In this document: positions 15,644 through 22,440 of the stretch, piece by piece
Position numbering within the stretch: position 1 is the first letter of the stretch
Layout: every line of letters starts with the position of its first letter
Source of the DNA: a virus
Length of the DNA stretch: 48,323 bases
Strand: one strand, 5' to 3'
Virus record (IMG/VR): IMGVR_UViG_3300030388_001859
Coordinates: 1-48,323 of that record
Made by a program: the position numbers and the translations under genes
The notes under the pieces: model-generated
Told to the model about the DNA's origin: nothing
What the model saw: only the letters and a program-made list of their open reading frames with translations
The model's database searches: none

Positions 15644-15931
15644 TTAGTTATCTTTTTCTTCTAGTGCATTGATAGAAATTCTTTCTTTATCAGAAATTTC
15701 TTCAATTCTTAGAGTTTTCCAAGCCGGTACTTCTTTAATAAGTTTAATCATTTCGGCTTCATTAATTAATTGTGAAGCTAATGTATCAATCTCAGCATTC
15801 ATTATTCGTTGTTCTTTTTTAATTAATCCTACCTCAGAATCAATACTGCATGATTTAAAATAAGATAATAGTAATAATACGATAATTACCTTAATACCAT
15901 GATCTGCAAAAAATTTGTTAAATGTATTCAT
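15644..15931 (-). CDS. Small membrane-anchored protein with coiled-coil tail
   Basis: 95 residues from the preferred start at 15931: a single hydrophobic segment HGIKVIIVLLLLSYF at about 10-24, then CSID and a hydrophilic helical tail. A longer version starting at 16093 would overlap the upstream gene by 155 bases and has a compositionally odd Gln/Asn-rich N-terminus. The shorter start lies 8 bases after the upstream stop and is preceded by AATAATAAACAA, as in other genes here. The single helix and following coiled coil are compatible with an i-spanin or holin accessory, but no sequence motif proves that. It sits 2 bases before the Cys-rich protein gene. Confidence 0.55.
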   Translation of the reverse strand: MNTFNKFFADHGIKVIIVLLLLSYFKSCSIDSEVGLIKKEQRIMNAEIDTLASQLINEAEMIKLIKEVPAWKTLRIEEISDKERISINALEEKDN

Positions 15932-15938
15932 TTGTTTA

Positions 15939-16232
15939 TTATTTAAATTGTTGTTTTGGTTTTGCTGTGAGTTTCTCCCCTGCTGGAGCTCTGTGATAAA
16001 CTTGAGTTGACCAGGGGTCCTTATCGGCACATTGGCAAGATGAGATATGCTCCCCGCACCTGGCGCAATCTTCTGAAACATCCTTGAGTTCATCTTCTAT
16101 TTCTTTTTCTAATTTCTTATCTATTCCGCTATGATCACCTTCTTTATGATCTTTTTCTATTTTATCTCCAGCCTTCTCATGAGATTTATCTCTAACTTCT
16201 AAAAGAAAATCTGCGTACGTTCTTATAAACAT
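15939..16232 (-). CDS. Charged protein with zinc-ribbon-like cysteines
   Basis: 97 residues (MFIRTYADFLLEVRDKSHEK onward): a highly charged helical middle (KIEKDHKEGDHSGIDKKLE) and a Cys cluster C-x2-C ... C-x-C (CARCGEHISSCQC) near residues 70-85. Four cysteines could hold one zinc. An alternative start at 16265 exists, but the 16232 ATG is preferred because the promoter-like motif at 16242-16255 lies across the earlier one. The upstream gene's stop (TAA) is also inside that motif. No homologous family is recognised; small zinc-ribbon phage proteins often bind host machinery, but this is speculative. Confidence 0.6.
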   Translation of the reverse strand: MFIRTYADFLLEVRDKSHEKAGDKIEKDHKEGDHSGIDKKLEKEIEDELKDVSEDCARCGEHISSCQCADKDPWSTQVYHRAPAGEKLTAKPKQQFK

Positions 16233-16241
16233 TGAAATTTG

Positions 16242-16255
16242 ATTTTTTTTATATA
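16242..16255 (-). promoter_or_regulatory. Promoter-like motif overlapping the stop codon of the upstream gene
   Basis: TATATAAAAAAAAT; its TATATAA doubles as the Ile-stop end (ATA TAA) of the nuclease gene at 16249. The core ends 16 bases before the ATG at 16232. Confidence 0.5.
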
Positions 16256-16998
16256 TTCGGTTCAAGTATGTACTTCTTATGAAATTCTTTTACCAACCCT
16301 AAAAACATTTTGCCATATTTAGTTATATCATCAAATGTCATTTCAAAAACTTGTGGAAAACCATCAGCTTCATTACTTATCCAAATTTCGCCACCTTGTG
16401 GTTTTCTGTTATGCATTTCCCAATATGCTAATGAGTATGCTGCAATTTGCATTTTATAATTTTCTATCCAATCTTCTCTTTTTGCTTTTTTAGATGATTT
16501 AAAATCTAAGATCACTAGATGCCCTTTTTCATTTTCATAAATAATATCTACCCTACCTGCATAACCTCCCATCTGAGGTGAGAATAAGGTATCCTCAATA
16601 GACACTACATTGGCAATGCGATCAAAACATTTACCATTATAAAAATTAAAGAATAATTTTCTTCCTATATTTGTTTCTTCTTCAGTAAAACCATTTTCTT
16701 TTACAAATGGACCAATAAGAGTTTGTGCATCGATTAATCTTTCTCTAATAGTTTCCTTTGTAGATCCTAAAAAGTATTCACAAAATTGATGCATTACAGT
16801 TCCACGATTTGATGAGAACTTAGATATGGCATCAGCCTTTTCATTACCTACTCTTTTTCTCCATGCATCAATACCAGACTTATCAGTCATTGCACCTAAA
16901 ATTGTTGTTACTGATGGATATTTTTTACCTAATCCAATATTATAGTATCTTTTACCATTTATTGTTTCAGTTGTTGCTAATGATTGTTCTGTAGACAT
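16249..16998 (-). CDS. PD-(D/E)XK exonuclease, MGME1/RecB-like
   Basis: 249 residues of the PD-(D/E)XK superfamily. YPSVTTILGAMTDK and RGTVMHQFCEYFL (about 64-76) are the N-terminal landmarks of MGME1/RecB-type exonucleases. GGYAGRVDIIYENEKGHLVI is followed by the catalytic D-F-K-S-S-K (about 155-175), and YKMQIAAYSLAYWE is the Q-x3-Y motif. Such enzymes degrade single-stranded DNA ends; in T4-like phages close relatives act in replication or host DNA breakdown. The nuclease core is complete with both acidic residues and the Lys. The gene has its own promoter-like motif 13 bases upstream. Confidence 0.9.
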   Translation of the reverse strand: MSTEQSLATTETINGKRYYNIGLGKKYPSVTTILGAMTDKSGIDAWRKRVGNEKADAISKFSSNRGTVMHQFCEYFLGSTKETIRERLIDAQTLIGPFVKENGFTEEETNIGRKLFFNFYNGKCFDRIANVVSIEDTLFSPQMGGYAGRVDIIYENEKGHLVILDFKSSKKAKREDWIENYKMQIAAYSLAYWEMHNRKPQGGEIWISNEADGFPQVFEMTFDDITKYGKMFLGLVKEFHKKYILEPNI

Positions 16999-17004
16999 AA
17001 TCTG

Positions 17005-17018
17005 TTTATTATTATATG
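17005..17018 (-). promoter_or_regulatory. Promoter-like motif CATATAATAATAAA
   Basis: Recurrent motif 13 bases before the exonuclease ATG. The stretch from motif to ATG closely matches that before the truncated gene at position 32. Confidence 0.5.
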
Positions 17019-17045
17019 TAAAAATGTAATAAAGTTTAAGACAAA

Positions 17046-17075
17046 AAAACCGGTAACAATTAAGCTACCGGTTTT
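17046..17075 (-). terminator. Rho-independent terminator after the outer-membrane protein gene
   Basis: Perfect 10-base-pair stem AAAACCGGTA/TACCGGTTTT with a 10-base loop; on the minus strand the run of T continues past the stem. It lies 17 bases after the stop of the gene at 17092. Confidence 0.85.
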
Positions 17076-17091
17076 AATAAGTAATATGTTA

Positions 17092-17517
17092 TTAGAATTT
17101 CATTCCGAAACCTAACATCATGTTTGTTGTTTTTTCACCTGAGTGATAAACAAGTTTTGGTTCTACAAATATTCCTTTATGAACTGTGAACATTTTACCT
17201 AAACCTAATGAAAGGTTATCAGTATCAAATTCTGGCATAGCTGCATACAAGAAAATATCTTGTCCTGCTACTGTCATAAAATATCTAGCATGTATATCAA
17301 TTGCTAAATCTTGAGAAGAGTCAGCTTGTGATACAGCTAATCCAACCATTACTTTATTAGATACTGCGTATCCTAAAGTTGGTTCTACTGACAAATCAGT
17401 CCAAGCAACGTTTGCAACGTCTCCTGTACCTACATACCAGTCTCCTTTTACATTTTGAGCTGTTGTGGATAATACCATTCCAACTACTAATGCTAAACTT
17501 AAAATTAATTTATTCAT
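17092..17517 (-). CDS. Secreted outer-membrane beta-barrel-like protein
   Basis: 141 residues with a clear Sec signal peptide (MNKLILSLALVVGMVLSTTA, cleavage probably after TAQ), then alternating polar and hydrophobic strands (EPTLGYAVSNKVMVGLAV, IDIHARYFMTV, LSLGLGKMF, FVEPKLVYHSGE) and a terminal strand ending in Phe (MMLGFGMKF), the recognition signal for outer-membrane insertion. About 120 mature residues would fit an eight-strand barrel. This is a cell-envelope protein in a lytic phage genome, analogous to lambda Lom-type morons. A plausible role is receptor masking, superinfection exclusion or host surface remodelling. It is followed by a strong terminator, so it is probably an independently expressed gene. 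Confidence 0.8.
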   Translation of the reverse strand: MNKLILSLALVVGMVLSTTAQNVKGDWYVGTGDVANVAWTDLSVEPTLGYAVSNKVMVGLAVSQADSSQDLAIDIHARYFMTVAGQDIFLYAAMPEFDTDNLSLGLGKMFTVHKGIFVEPKLVYHSGEKTTNMMLGFGMKF

Positions 17518-17551
17518 CTTTTAAAATTTTTTTTATTATTATTTAATATTC

Positions 17552-17610
17552 GGGAATTATTCCCTAACATAGAAAACTATTTCCTATGTATGTTGTTAGC
17601 CTTTCGGCTC
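17552..17610 (-). other. Three consecutive hairpins between two genes
   Basis: On the minus strand the end of the upstream gene forms AGCC-GAAA-GGCT, a GNRA tetraloop hairpin over its stop codon. It is followed by an imperfect ACATAG/CTATGT hairpin (17567-17589) and a GGGAA-TTA-TTCCC hairpin (17552-17564). No T-run follows. They may stabilise mRNA ends or weakly terminate before the outer-membrane protein gene. Confidence 0.45.
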
Positions 17611-17829
17611 TAAAAAATCCTGTTCTTCTTCTTTCGTTGCATAACCTAAATCTCTCTTGCATACTGAACAATATCTTTTAATAGATTTGTCTCCATTAAA
17701 GTTTATGATCACTCCTTCTTTATGACCACAGCTTGTTTGAATAATTTCTTTTTCTTTTTCTAATTCTTTTAATTTATTTTCAATTTTGTTAACATTATTT
17801 AAAATACTAGGGTTATCATCTCGTTCCAT
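17596..17829 (-). CDS. Small zinc-ribbon-like protein
   Basis: 77 residues. The N-terminal half is a charged helix (NNVNKIENKLKELEKEKEII), the second half a zinc-binding pattern CGHKEG ... YCSVCKRDLGY with C-x2-C and an upstream C-x-H pair. It overlaps the upstream gene by 31 bases and no later ATG exists. No known family is recognised; DNA-, RNA- or protein-binding adaptor roles are all open. Confidence 0.6.
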   Translation of the reverse strand: MERDDNPSILNNVNKIENKLKELEKEKEIIQTSCGHKEGVIINFNGDKSIKRYCSVCKRDLGYATKEEEQDFLEPKG

Positions 17830-18251
17830 ATTTCTGATATTTTTTCACTGTAAGATTCTACAAATACATAGGCAATTCTTAAAAGAAATACCAGTATTAA
17901 TGTCTTTGTTAAAGATATAATTAATGGCCATGTTTTAAAATATTCTCTGTCAGGAGATAATACTAAAAGAAATGAATCTGAATCTGGTATAGGTTCAAAT
18001 TCTGGTGATACATAATCAGCTATTCCTAATTCTAAGAATAATTTATCATGTTCTCTTAATTGCATTAACACGTATCCTTCTTGAGAGACTGGAGTATTTG
18101 CTACTTCTTCTGGTAAATTAATAACAGTATAGATTCTACCTACCCAATCAACTCGGAACCCTTTTTCTAAAAGTTTTACCTGGGCTCCTTTAGCAATCTT
18201 TTTAATTTTATTCCAGATTACTAATTCTTTATATAATTTTAATATGTACAT
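17799..18251 (-). CDS. Single-pass membrane protein, unknown
   Basis: 150 residues. Residues about 1-45 are basic and hydrophilic (KKIAKGAQVKLLEKGFRVDW), the middle is acidic (EFEPIPDSDSF) and one strong hydrophobic segment (WPLIISLTKTLILVFLLRIAYVFV, about 108-131) lies near the C-terminus. This gives a tail-anchored or C-terminal membrane topology. No family is recognised. It is the gene directly after the sigma factor and precedes the small zinc-ribbon gene, with which it overlaps by 31 bases. Confidence 0.6.
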   Translation of the reverse strand: MYILKLYKELVIWNKIKKIAKGAQVKLLEKGFRVDWVGRIYTVINLPEEVANTPVSQEGYVLMQLREHDKLFLELGIADYVSPEFEPIPDSDSFLLVLSPDREYFKTWPLIISLTKTLILVFLLRIAYVFVESYSEKISEIWNEMITLVF

Positions 18252-18274
18252 GGTTTTGTTTGTTAGTTATGTAT

Positions 18275-18916
18275 TTATGCTTCTGAAAATACTTTCATAC
18301 TTTCTAGTTGTTTTCTGACTATTTTCCTTCCTCTAAAAATCCTGTTCTTAACAGTTTGTAAGTTTATGCCTTTTTCGCTATCAGACATAATGTCTAAAAT
18401 ATCATTATAAGATTTTTTATTTAAGAATCTTTCTTCCATAAATCTTTTATACATTGGAGGTAAAGCCTTTATTGCTTCTGTTGTTAATCTTACCTTTTCA
18501 ACTAAAAGATGTTCAGCTGCCCAGTAATCATCTTCAGTAGACCACGGCATTCCATTATTAGGTTCTGCGTTAGGTAATAAAAATGTTGGTGGATCAATAC
18601 CTTTATCAGTAAATGCATTCATACTTACTTTTCTATTTCTATATCTAATCCAACCTATGCATTCATTATAAGCAATACGATATGCCCACGTTGTAATTTG
18701 ATAATCTTCATTATATTGATCAATTTTTAAATACACTGTAGTTAAAGTTGTAGATACAATATCTTCAGTAACATTAGGATCTTTTACAATATTATTTACA
18801 TATGATCTTAAGCCTGGTCTCATCTTAGCATATAGTTCATTATAAACACTTTCTTTTCTTGTCTTTTTAAACTCTAATGCAAGTTCTTTGTACGTCTTTT
18901 TTGTTTTTTTAGCCAT
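18275..18916 (-). CDS. ECF-type sigma factor
   Basis: 213 residues with sigma-70 family architecture. Region 2 is at about 30-95 (YVNNIVKDPNVTEDIVSTT ... YQITTWAYRIAYNECIGWIR, with TWAYRIA as the core-binding and -10-recognition helix) and region 4 at about 150-205 (IKALPPMYKRFMEERFLN ... SYNDILDIM ... TVKNRIFRGRKIVRKQL, the helix-turn-helix). Regions 1 and 3 are absent, as in extracytoplasmic-function sigma factors and T4 gp55. It probably redirects host RNA polymerase to phage promoters, so the recurrent YATATAAWAATAAA motif is a candidate target. Its start overlaps the upstream phosphoesterase gene by 8 bases. Confidence 0.88.
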   Translation of the reverse strand: MAKKTKKTYKELALEFKKTRKESVYNELYAKMRPGLRSYVNNIVKDPNVTEDIVSTTLTTVYLKIDQYNEDYQITTWAYRIAYNECIGWIRYRNRKVSMNAFTDKGIDPPTFLLPNAEPNNGMPWSTEDDYWAAEHLLVEKVRLTTEAIKALPPMYKRFMEERFLNKKSYNDILDIMSDSEKGINLQTVKNRIFRGRKIVRKQLESMKVFSEA

Positions 18917-19436
18917 TTATAAAATCTTTTAAAGTTAGGTAATTTACTGGTGAATATCCCCAAAAGTCAGTACATACGTTAAATCTACTTTCAATTGTAA
19001 GATTGGTTTTATGAGAGAATACTGTATGACCATGCATATGAATAGTTCCAGAATCTTTGCCATTCCATACCGCTAATGGATAATGACAAATAATACTATC
19101 AAAATCAATTAATTCAACAATTGATTTCTTCATAAATTCTGCCTTAGGAAATTCATCTATGATTTCTTCCAATGCTTCATCTTGGCTACCTTTTAAAAAA
19201 TAGATTCTACCATTTAATTTTTTAAGTACCTTACGAGCAGTTGTTGGATCCCATGCAAAATTTCCTAAATGAAATACCACATCTTTTTTCTTTACTTTTT
19301 TATTCCAATTTTTAATTAAAGCAGAATTCATATCTTCTACATTATCAAACGGTCTGTTTGCAATCTGAAGAATCTGTGGTCTACCAAACCATGTATCGGA
19401 TGTAATATAAAAATCTTTTGGTATTTCTTTATTCAT
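18909..19436 (-). CDS. Metallophosphoesterase-fold protein with degraded metal site
   Basis: 175 residues that align along their length with calcineurin-like phosphoesterases (FYITSDTWFGRPQILQIANR, then LIKNWN, VVFHLGNFAW, IYFLKGSQDE, SIICHYPLAVWNG, IHMHGHTV). Family members read SDTHFGH, LGDF, GNHD, SH-x-P and GHxH. Here the first His is Trp, the bridging Asp is Asn, GNHD is GSQD and the last His is Val. At least four metal or catalytic positions are lost while the overall fold signature is kept. Metal-dependent catalysis is therefore unlikely, and a binding or decoy role is inferred. It is co-transcribed with the sigma factor gene. Confidence 0.75.
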   Translation of the reverse strand: MNKEIPKDFYITSDTWFGRPQILQIANRPFDNVEDMNSALIKNWNKKVKKKDVVFHLGNFAWDPTTARKVLKKLNGRIYFLKGSQDEALEEIIDEFPKAEFMKKSIVELIDFDSIICHYPLAVWNGKDSGTIHMHGHTVFSHKTNLTIESRFNVCTDFWGYSPVNYLTLKDFING

Positions 19437-19531
19437 ATAATTAGTTTACAGTGTATTGTTTCATATAATACAGTATAAATATAAACAATTTAATTGGGAT
19501 CTGAAAACTTTTTAAGAACTTTTTTCAAATA

Positions 19532-20734
19532 TTATGAAAATCTTTTCTTATCTTTAGCTAAAGTCTTAGCAATTAGCTCTTTTGAATAATTATTTAATTC
19601 TTTCATTGACTGAGAATCAATAGGTTTTTTATAAAAGTCTTCATAAATACCTTTGTACATTTCTACTGTACTATCAAAAGGAACGCCTGGTTGAGCATTT
19701 GATTCAATAACATAAACTTTTCCATCTTTACTTTTCATTACATCAAAACATATAAAAGGAAACTTTTCATATATCTTGGAAAATCTTTCTAATACTTTAG
19801 CATAATCCTTAGGTAAATCTTTTATATCTCTTCTTTCATATTGAAATGACATTTCTTCATTAGCTCCACCTTTACCAGTTTTAGCCTTTTCATTATCTGG
19901 TGTTCTTGCCATCCAAAAGATAGGCTTACCATTAAAATTCATAAAACGATGTTCTTCGGCTTTATCAACAAACTCTGAATATGTATCAAAGATCTTTTCA
20001 TCAGCATCTTCCAATAATTCTGGTTTATCAAATATTTGAATACCCATTCCTGAATGACCTTCTGATGGTTTAGCAATAATAGGAAACTTTAAATTGCTTA
20101 ATGCTTCATTTTTACTAAATACTGTTTTAGGTATTGCATCATCACCTTCAACTAATTTATGAAATTCCTTTTTAGAACCAGATAATTTAATATCTTTAGG
20201 ATGATTATAAATATTTTCTTCTTTAATCCTACCTTCTTTTAATAATTGATTAACAATATCACTTTGGTAATTTAATATAGGATAATCAGGATTAATATCA
20301 AGCTTATCTATATTATTCTCTGTAATTTGAGTAAAGTATTTATCACCAGCAAAACCTTTATAACTCCACCATCTTTGTCCACTGCTTCTTTTAGTTGCAA
20401 GATAAACTTTTTTTAATGCCGAATCATTTGCTGCTGATTCCTTTAGTAAATCTTCTCTACCTAATTGTCTATATACTGCTTTTCTGGTTTTTTCCATCTT
20501 TTCAGCATACTTAGGATCACTCTTCTTATTAAAAACTACCTGTTGATTTAAAGATCCAGTTATTTTTCTTAAATCTTTATTTCTAGTTTTAATTAACCAT
20601 GCGGCCAAATCCTTAATAGAAAGATCTTTAAATCTACCTTCAGCATCTGGTGCATCAGAGTCATGCCACTCTGGTGCTCCTTTAGGTTTTTTCTCTAATA
20701 AGAATTGTTCAAAAAGTTTTAGATATTTCAACAC
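19532..20734 (-). CDS. ATP-grasp protein with extra N-terminal domain
   Basis: 400 residues. An unassigned N-terminal region (about 1-100, basic and helical) starts KYLKLFEQFLLEKK. An ATP-grasp ligase core follows from about 195 to 375: FPIIAKPSEGHSGMGIQIF (glycine-rich loop with the ATP-binding Lys) and the metal-binding end FICFDVMKSKDGKVYVIESN, with Asp, Glu and Asn. RimK/glutathione synthetase-type enzymes join carboxyl groups to amines using ATP. The start is GTG (or the next codon, TTG) since no ATG is in phase; both follow a recurrent motif. It could add a peptide or amino acid to a phage or host molecule; the substrate is unknown. Confidence 0.75.
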   Translation of the reverse strand: MLKYLKLFEQFLLEKKPKGAPEWHDSDAPDAEGRFKDLSIKDLAAWLIKTRNKDLRKITGSLNQQVVFNKKSDPKYAEKMEKTRKAVYRQLGREDLLKESAANDSALKKVYLATKRSSGQRWWSYKGFAGDKYFTQITENNIDKLDINPDYPILNYQSDIVNQLLKEGRIKEENIYNHPKDIKLSGSKKEFHKLVEGDDAIPKTVFSKNEALSNLKFPIIAKPSEGHSGMGIQIFDKPELLEDADEKIFDTYSEFVDKAEEHRFMNFNGKPIFWMARTPDNEKAKTGKGGANEEMSFQYERRDIKDLPKDYAKVLERFSKIYEKFPFICFDVMKSKDGKVYVIESNAQPGVPFDSTVEMYKGIYEDFYKKPIDSQSMKELNNYSKELIAKTLAKDKKRFS

Positions 20735-20741
20735 GAAGATT

Positions 20742-20755
20742 TATTTTATTATATA
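20742..20755 (-). promoter_or_regulatory. Promoter-like motif overlapping the stop codon of the thyA-like gene
   Basis: TATATAATAAAATA whose first part is the ATA TAA end of the upstream gene. The core ends 14 bases before the GTG start at 20734. Confidence 0.45.
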
Positions 20756-21639
20756 TCGTTGCCTCTACTGTTAAGTGCTAACCATTTAAATAATGAATCA
20801 TCTATTGCATCTGCATTAACATTATGGGAACCTAAATTAATATCTAATTCTAAAAGATTTAAATTATCAGTAGGATGGCCTTTTATGGTAATTAGATTTT
20901 TATTTAAAGGTGGATAAGACATATGAGAAAAAGGTGTAGTTAACATTTCTTTTACTAAATTAAAATGTCTTTCATAAATATGTAAAGAATGAACGATATG
21001 AGTATAAGAACCCATTTTTAAATCAGGATAAGTTAATCTTAAATGTTTTAACATTTGCTGTTGTAATAAACAAAAGAATGCTACATCAGTTGCTGTACCT
21101 AATACTAAATCATTAGATCTCATATCAACTGTAAAGTTTAATCTATTATCTCTGATTTGAAATATACCATTAAGAGTACATACAAAATCTTTATTACCTT
21201 TCCATTGGTGTGATGGTTTATTAAAATGAATAATTGATTGCCTTGAGTCTTTATCTTCAATCAAAGAATCTAATGCCCATTGGTATTGATTTCTACCATC
21301 AGAAAGAGGTTCGTTAAATATAAGATTACCATAAGCAGAATTTACAGTACCATCACCATTATCTAATTGTTTCCAGAATTTAGAATACTTACTTATAAAA
21401 TCAATATCCTTTCTTCCTGTAAAATACCATATAGTTTCACCAGCAATATATTTAAATTGGCTACTTCTTTTTTCATTTTCATAAAGTGGAAAATAAGGAT
21501 CATCAATAACTAAAGCTGCATTACAAATTTCTTTAATTTCCATACCTCTTGGTTTAGAAGTATAATCAGGATTCTCTAAAGTATCTATTAATGCTTTTTC
21601 ATAAACTTCTGCAAACGTATCTCCTCTATATGTTCTCAT
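20749..21639 (-). CDS. Thymidylate synthase family; probable dCMP-specific (hydroxymethylase-like)
   Basis: 296 residues of the ThyA fold. The nucleophilic Cys is in DFVCTLNGIFQ (usual PCHxxxQ, so the His is Thr here), the phosphate-binding Arg in SRQS and the RS in MRSNDLVLG are kept, and H-x-Y is present in SLHIYERH. The key difference is LGTATDVAFF where cellular enzymes have LGxPFNIAS: the Asn that reads dUMP is Asp. In T4 gp42 and engineered thymidylate synthases this Asn-to-Asp change selects dCMP. It therefore probably makes a 5-modified dCMP, for example hydroxymethyl-dCMP. It sits with two nucleotide kinase genes. Confidence 0.85.
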   Translation of the reverse strand: MRTYRGDTFAEVYEKALIDTLENPDYTSKPRGMEIKEICNAALVIDDPYFPLYENEKRSSQFKYIAGETIWYFTGRKDIDFISKYSKFWKQLDNGDGTVNSAYGNLIFNEPLSDGRNQYQWALDSLIEDKDSRQSIIHFNKPSHQWKGNKDFVCTLNGIFQIRDNRLNFTVDMRSNDLVLGTATDVAFFCLLQQQMLKHLRLTYPDLKMGSYTHIVHSLHIYERHFNLVKEMLTTPFSHMSYPPLNKNLITIKGHPTDNLNLLELDINLGSHNVNADAIDDSLFKWLALNSRGNDI

Positions 21640-21811
21640 TCTTTTTATTTTTACGAGCCTTGACTCTTTTATACGCTTCTTCTATACAATCGCCATATTC
21701 TGTATATTTCCATTGTGGTTCTAGTGCTCTCATTTTTTTAGATTCCTCAAAGACATCATTATTAAGTCCTTCATAGTGAGCATCATACATTATATCTTCA
21801 GCTTTTGACAT
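21626..21811 (-). CDS. Small charged protein, unknown
   Basis: 61 residues, hydrophilic, starting MSKAEDIMYDAHYEGLNND and ending in a lysine-rich segment (KRVKARKNKKNENI). It begins in the stop codon of the kinase gene and overlaps the next gene by 14 bases, a tightly coupled layout that supports it being real. No family is recognised. The Tyr/Trp-containing middle (PQWKYTEYGDCIEEAYKRV) suggests a small folded domain. Confidence 0.55.
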   Translation of the reverse strand: MSKAEDIMYDAHYEGLNNDVFEESKKMRALEPQWKYTEYGDCIEEAYKRVKARKNKKNENI

Positions 21812-22422
21812 TACTTAAACATGTTTAATTGTTTACTTTCTCCTGTTATTGTATTTTTATGTTTTAGAAATTCTGTTATAATATGAGAAACTTCTATTGC
21901 ACTCATTGTACCAACATTAATATGTAACTTATTTTTAATAGTACTTAATCGATGAGCTCTTGTAAATCCATCAACCTCAGCTTTAACTTCTTCTTCATTA
22001 CCATAAAAGGATTTACCATCATCTCTTTTTAATATAGTATGTGGATCATTAGTTAATGTAATTAAATAAAGATCTTCTCTTAATGCCCTTGTATATTTTT
22101 TTTCTATATCAAAAACAAAATCACCAGAGTAACCTCGATATAATGGTGAATAAACACTCTCACCTAAATGAGATCTATTAAAAATAAGATTAATATCTAA
22201 ATCATCTTTTAAATTTCCAACTTTTGATTTCATCATTAATTGAAACATCGTTTCATATAACTTATTTGAATAAGTTGCATGTTTTTCTTTGTCATCTTTA
22301 AAAGGTAATGATGAATAATGAAGCTTATGAAAAACATGATCACTCATATTTTTAATAATTAAATCTTGTTGTGTATCTTTGCCAACATTATCAGTACCTT
22401 CTATTATAATAAATTTACTCAT
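21811..22422 (-). CDS. Deoxynucleoside monophosphate kinase, thymidylate-kinase-like
   Basis: 203 residues. P-loop IIIEGTDNVGKDTQQDL at about 5-21 (thymidylate kinases have EGxDGxGKST); FNRSHLGESVYSPLYRGYSG at about 85-105 is the DRxxxS-like nucleotide-binding helix; LYLITLTNDP fits the core strand. LID Arg residues are less clear (LKRDDGKSFYGNEEE). It should phosphorylate dTMP or modified dCMP to the diphosphate before DNA synthesis. T4 gp1 does the same for dTMP, dGMP and hydroxymethyl-dCMP. It is the first gene after a perfect promoter-like motif, 10 bases upstream, and precedes the thyA-like gene in the same operon. Confidence 0.8.
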   Translation of the reverse strand: MSKFIIIEGTDNVGKDTQQDLIIKNMSDHVFHKLHYSSLPFKDDKEKHATYSNKLYETMFQLMMKSKVGNLKDDLDINLIFNRSHLGESVYSPLYRGYSGDFVFDIEKKYTRALREDLYLITLTNDPHTILKRDDGKSFYGNEEEVKAEVDGFTRAHRLSTIKNKLHINVGTMSAIEVSHIITEFLKHKNTITGESKQLNMFK

Positions 22423-22425
22423 TGT

Positions 22426-22439
22426 TTTATTTTTATATA
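22426..22439 (-). promoter_or_regulatory. Promoter-like motif TATATAAAAATAAA
   Basis: Recurrent motif in its A-rich form, 10 bases before the kinase ATG; identical to the copy before the topoisomerase large-subunit gene, including spacing. Confidence 0.55.
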
Positions 22440-22440
22440 G

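Noticed and set aside
15932-16093. N-terminal extension of the small membrane protein gene
   Set aside because: Would overlap the upstream gene by 155 bases and gives a low-complexity Gln/Asn N-terminus; a normal start with A-rich leader is available at 15931.
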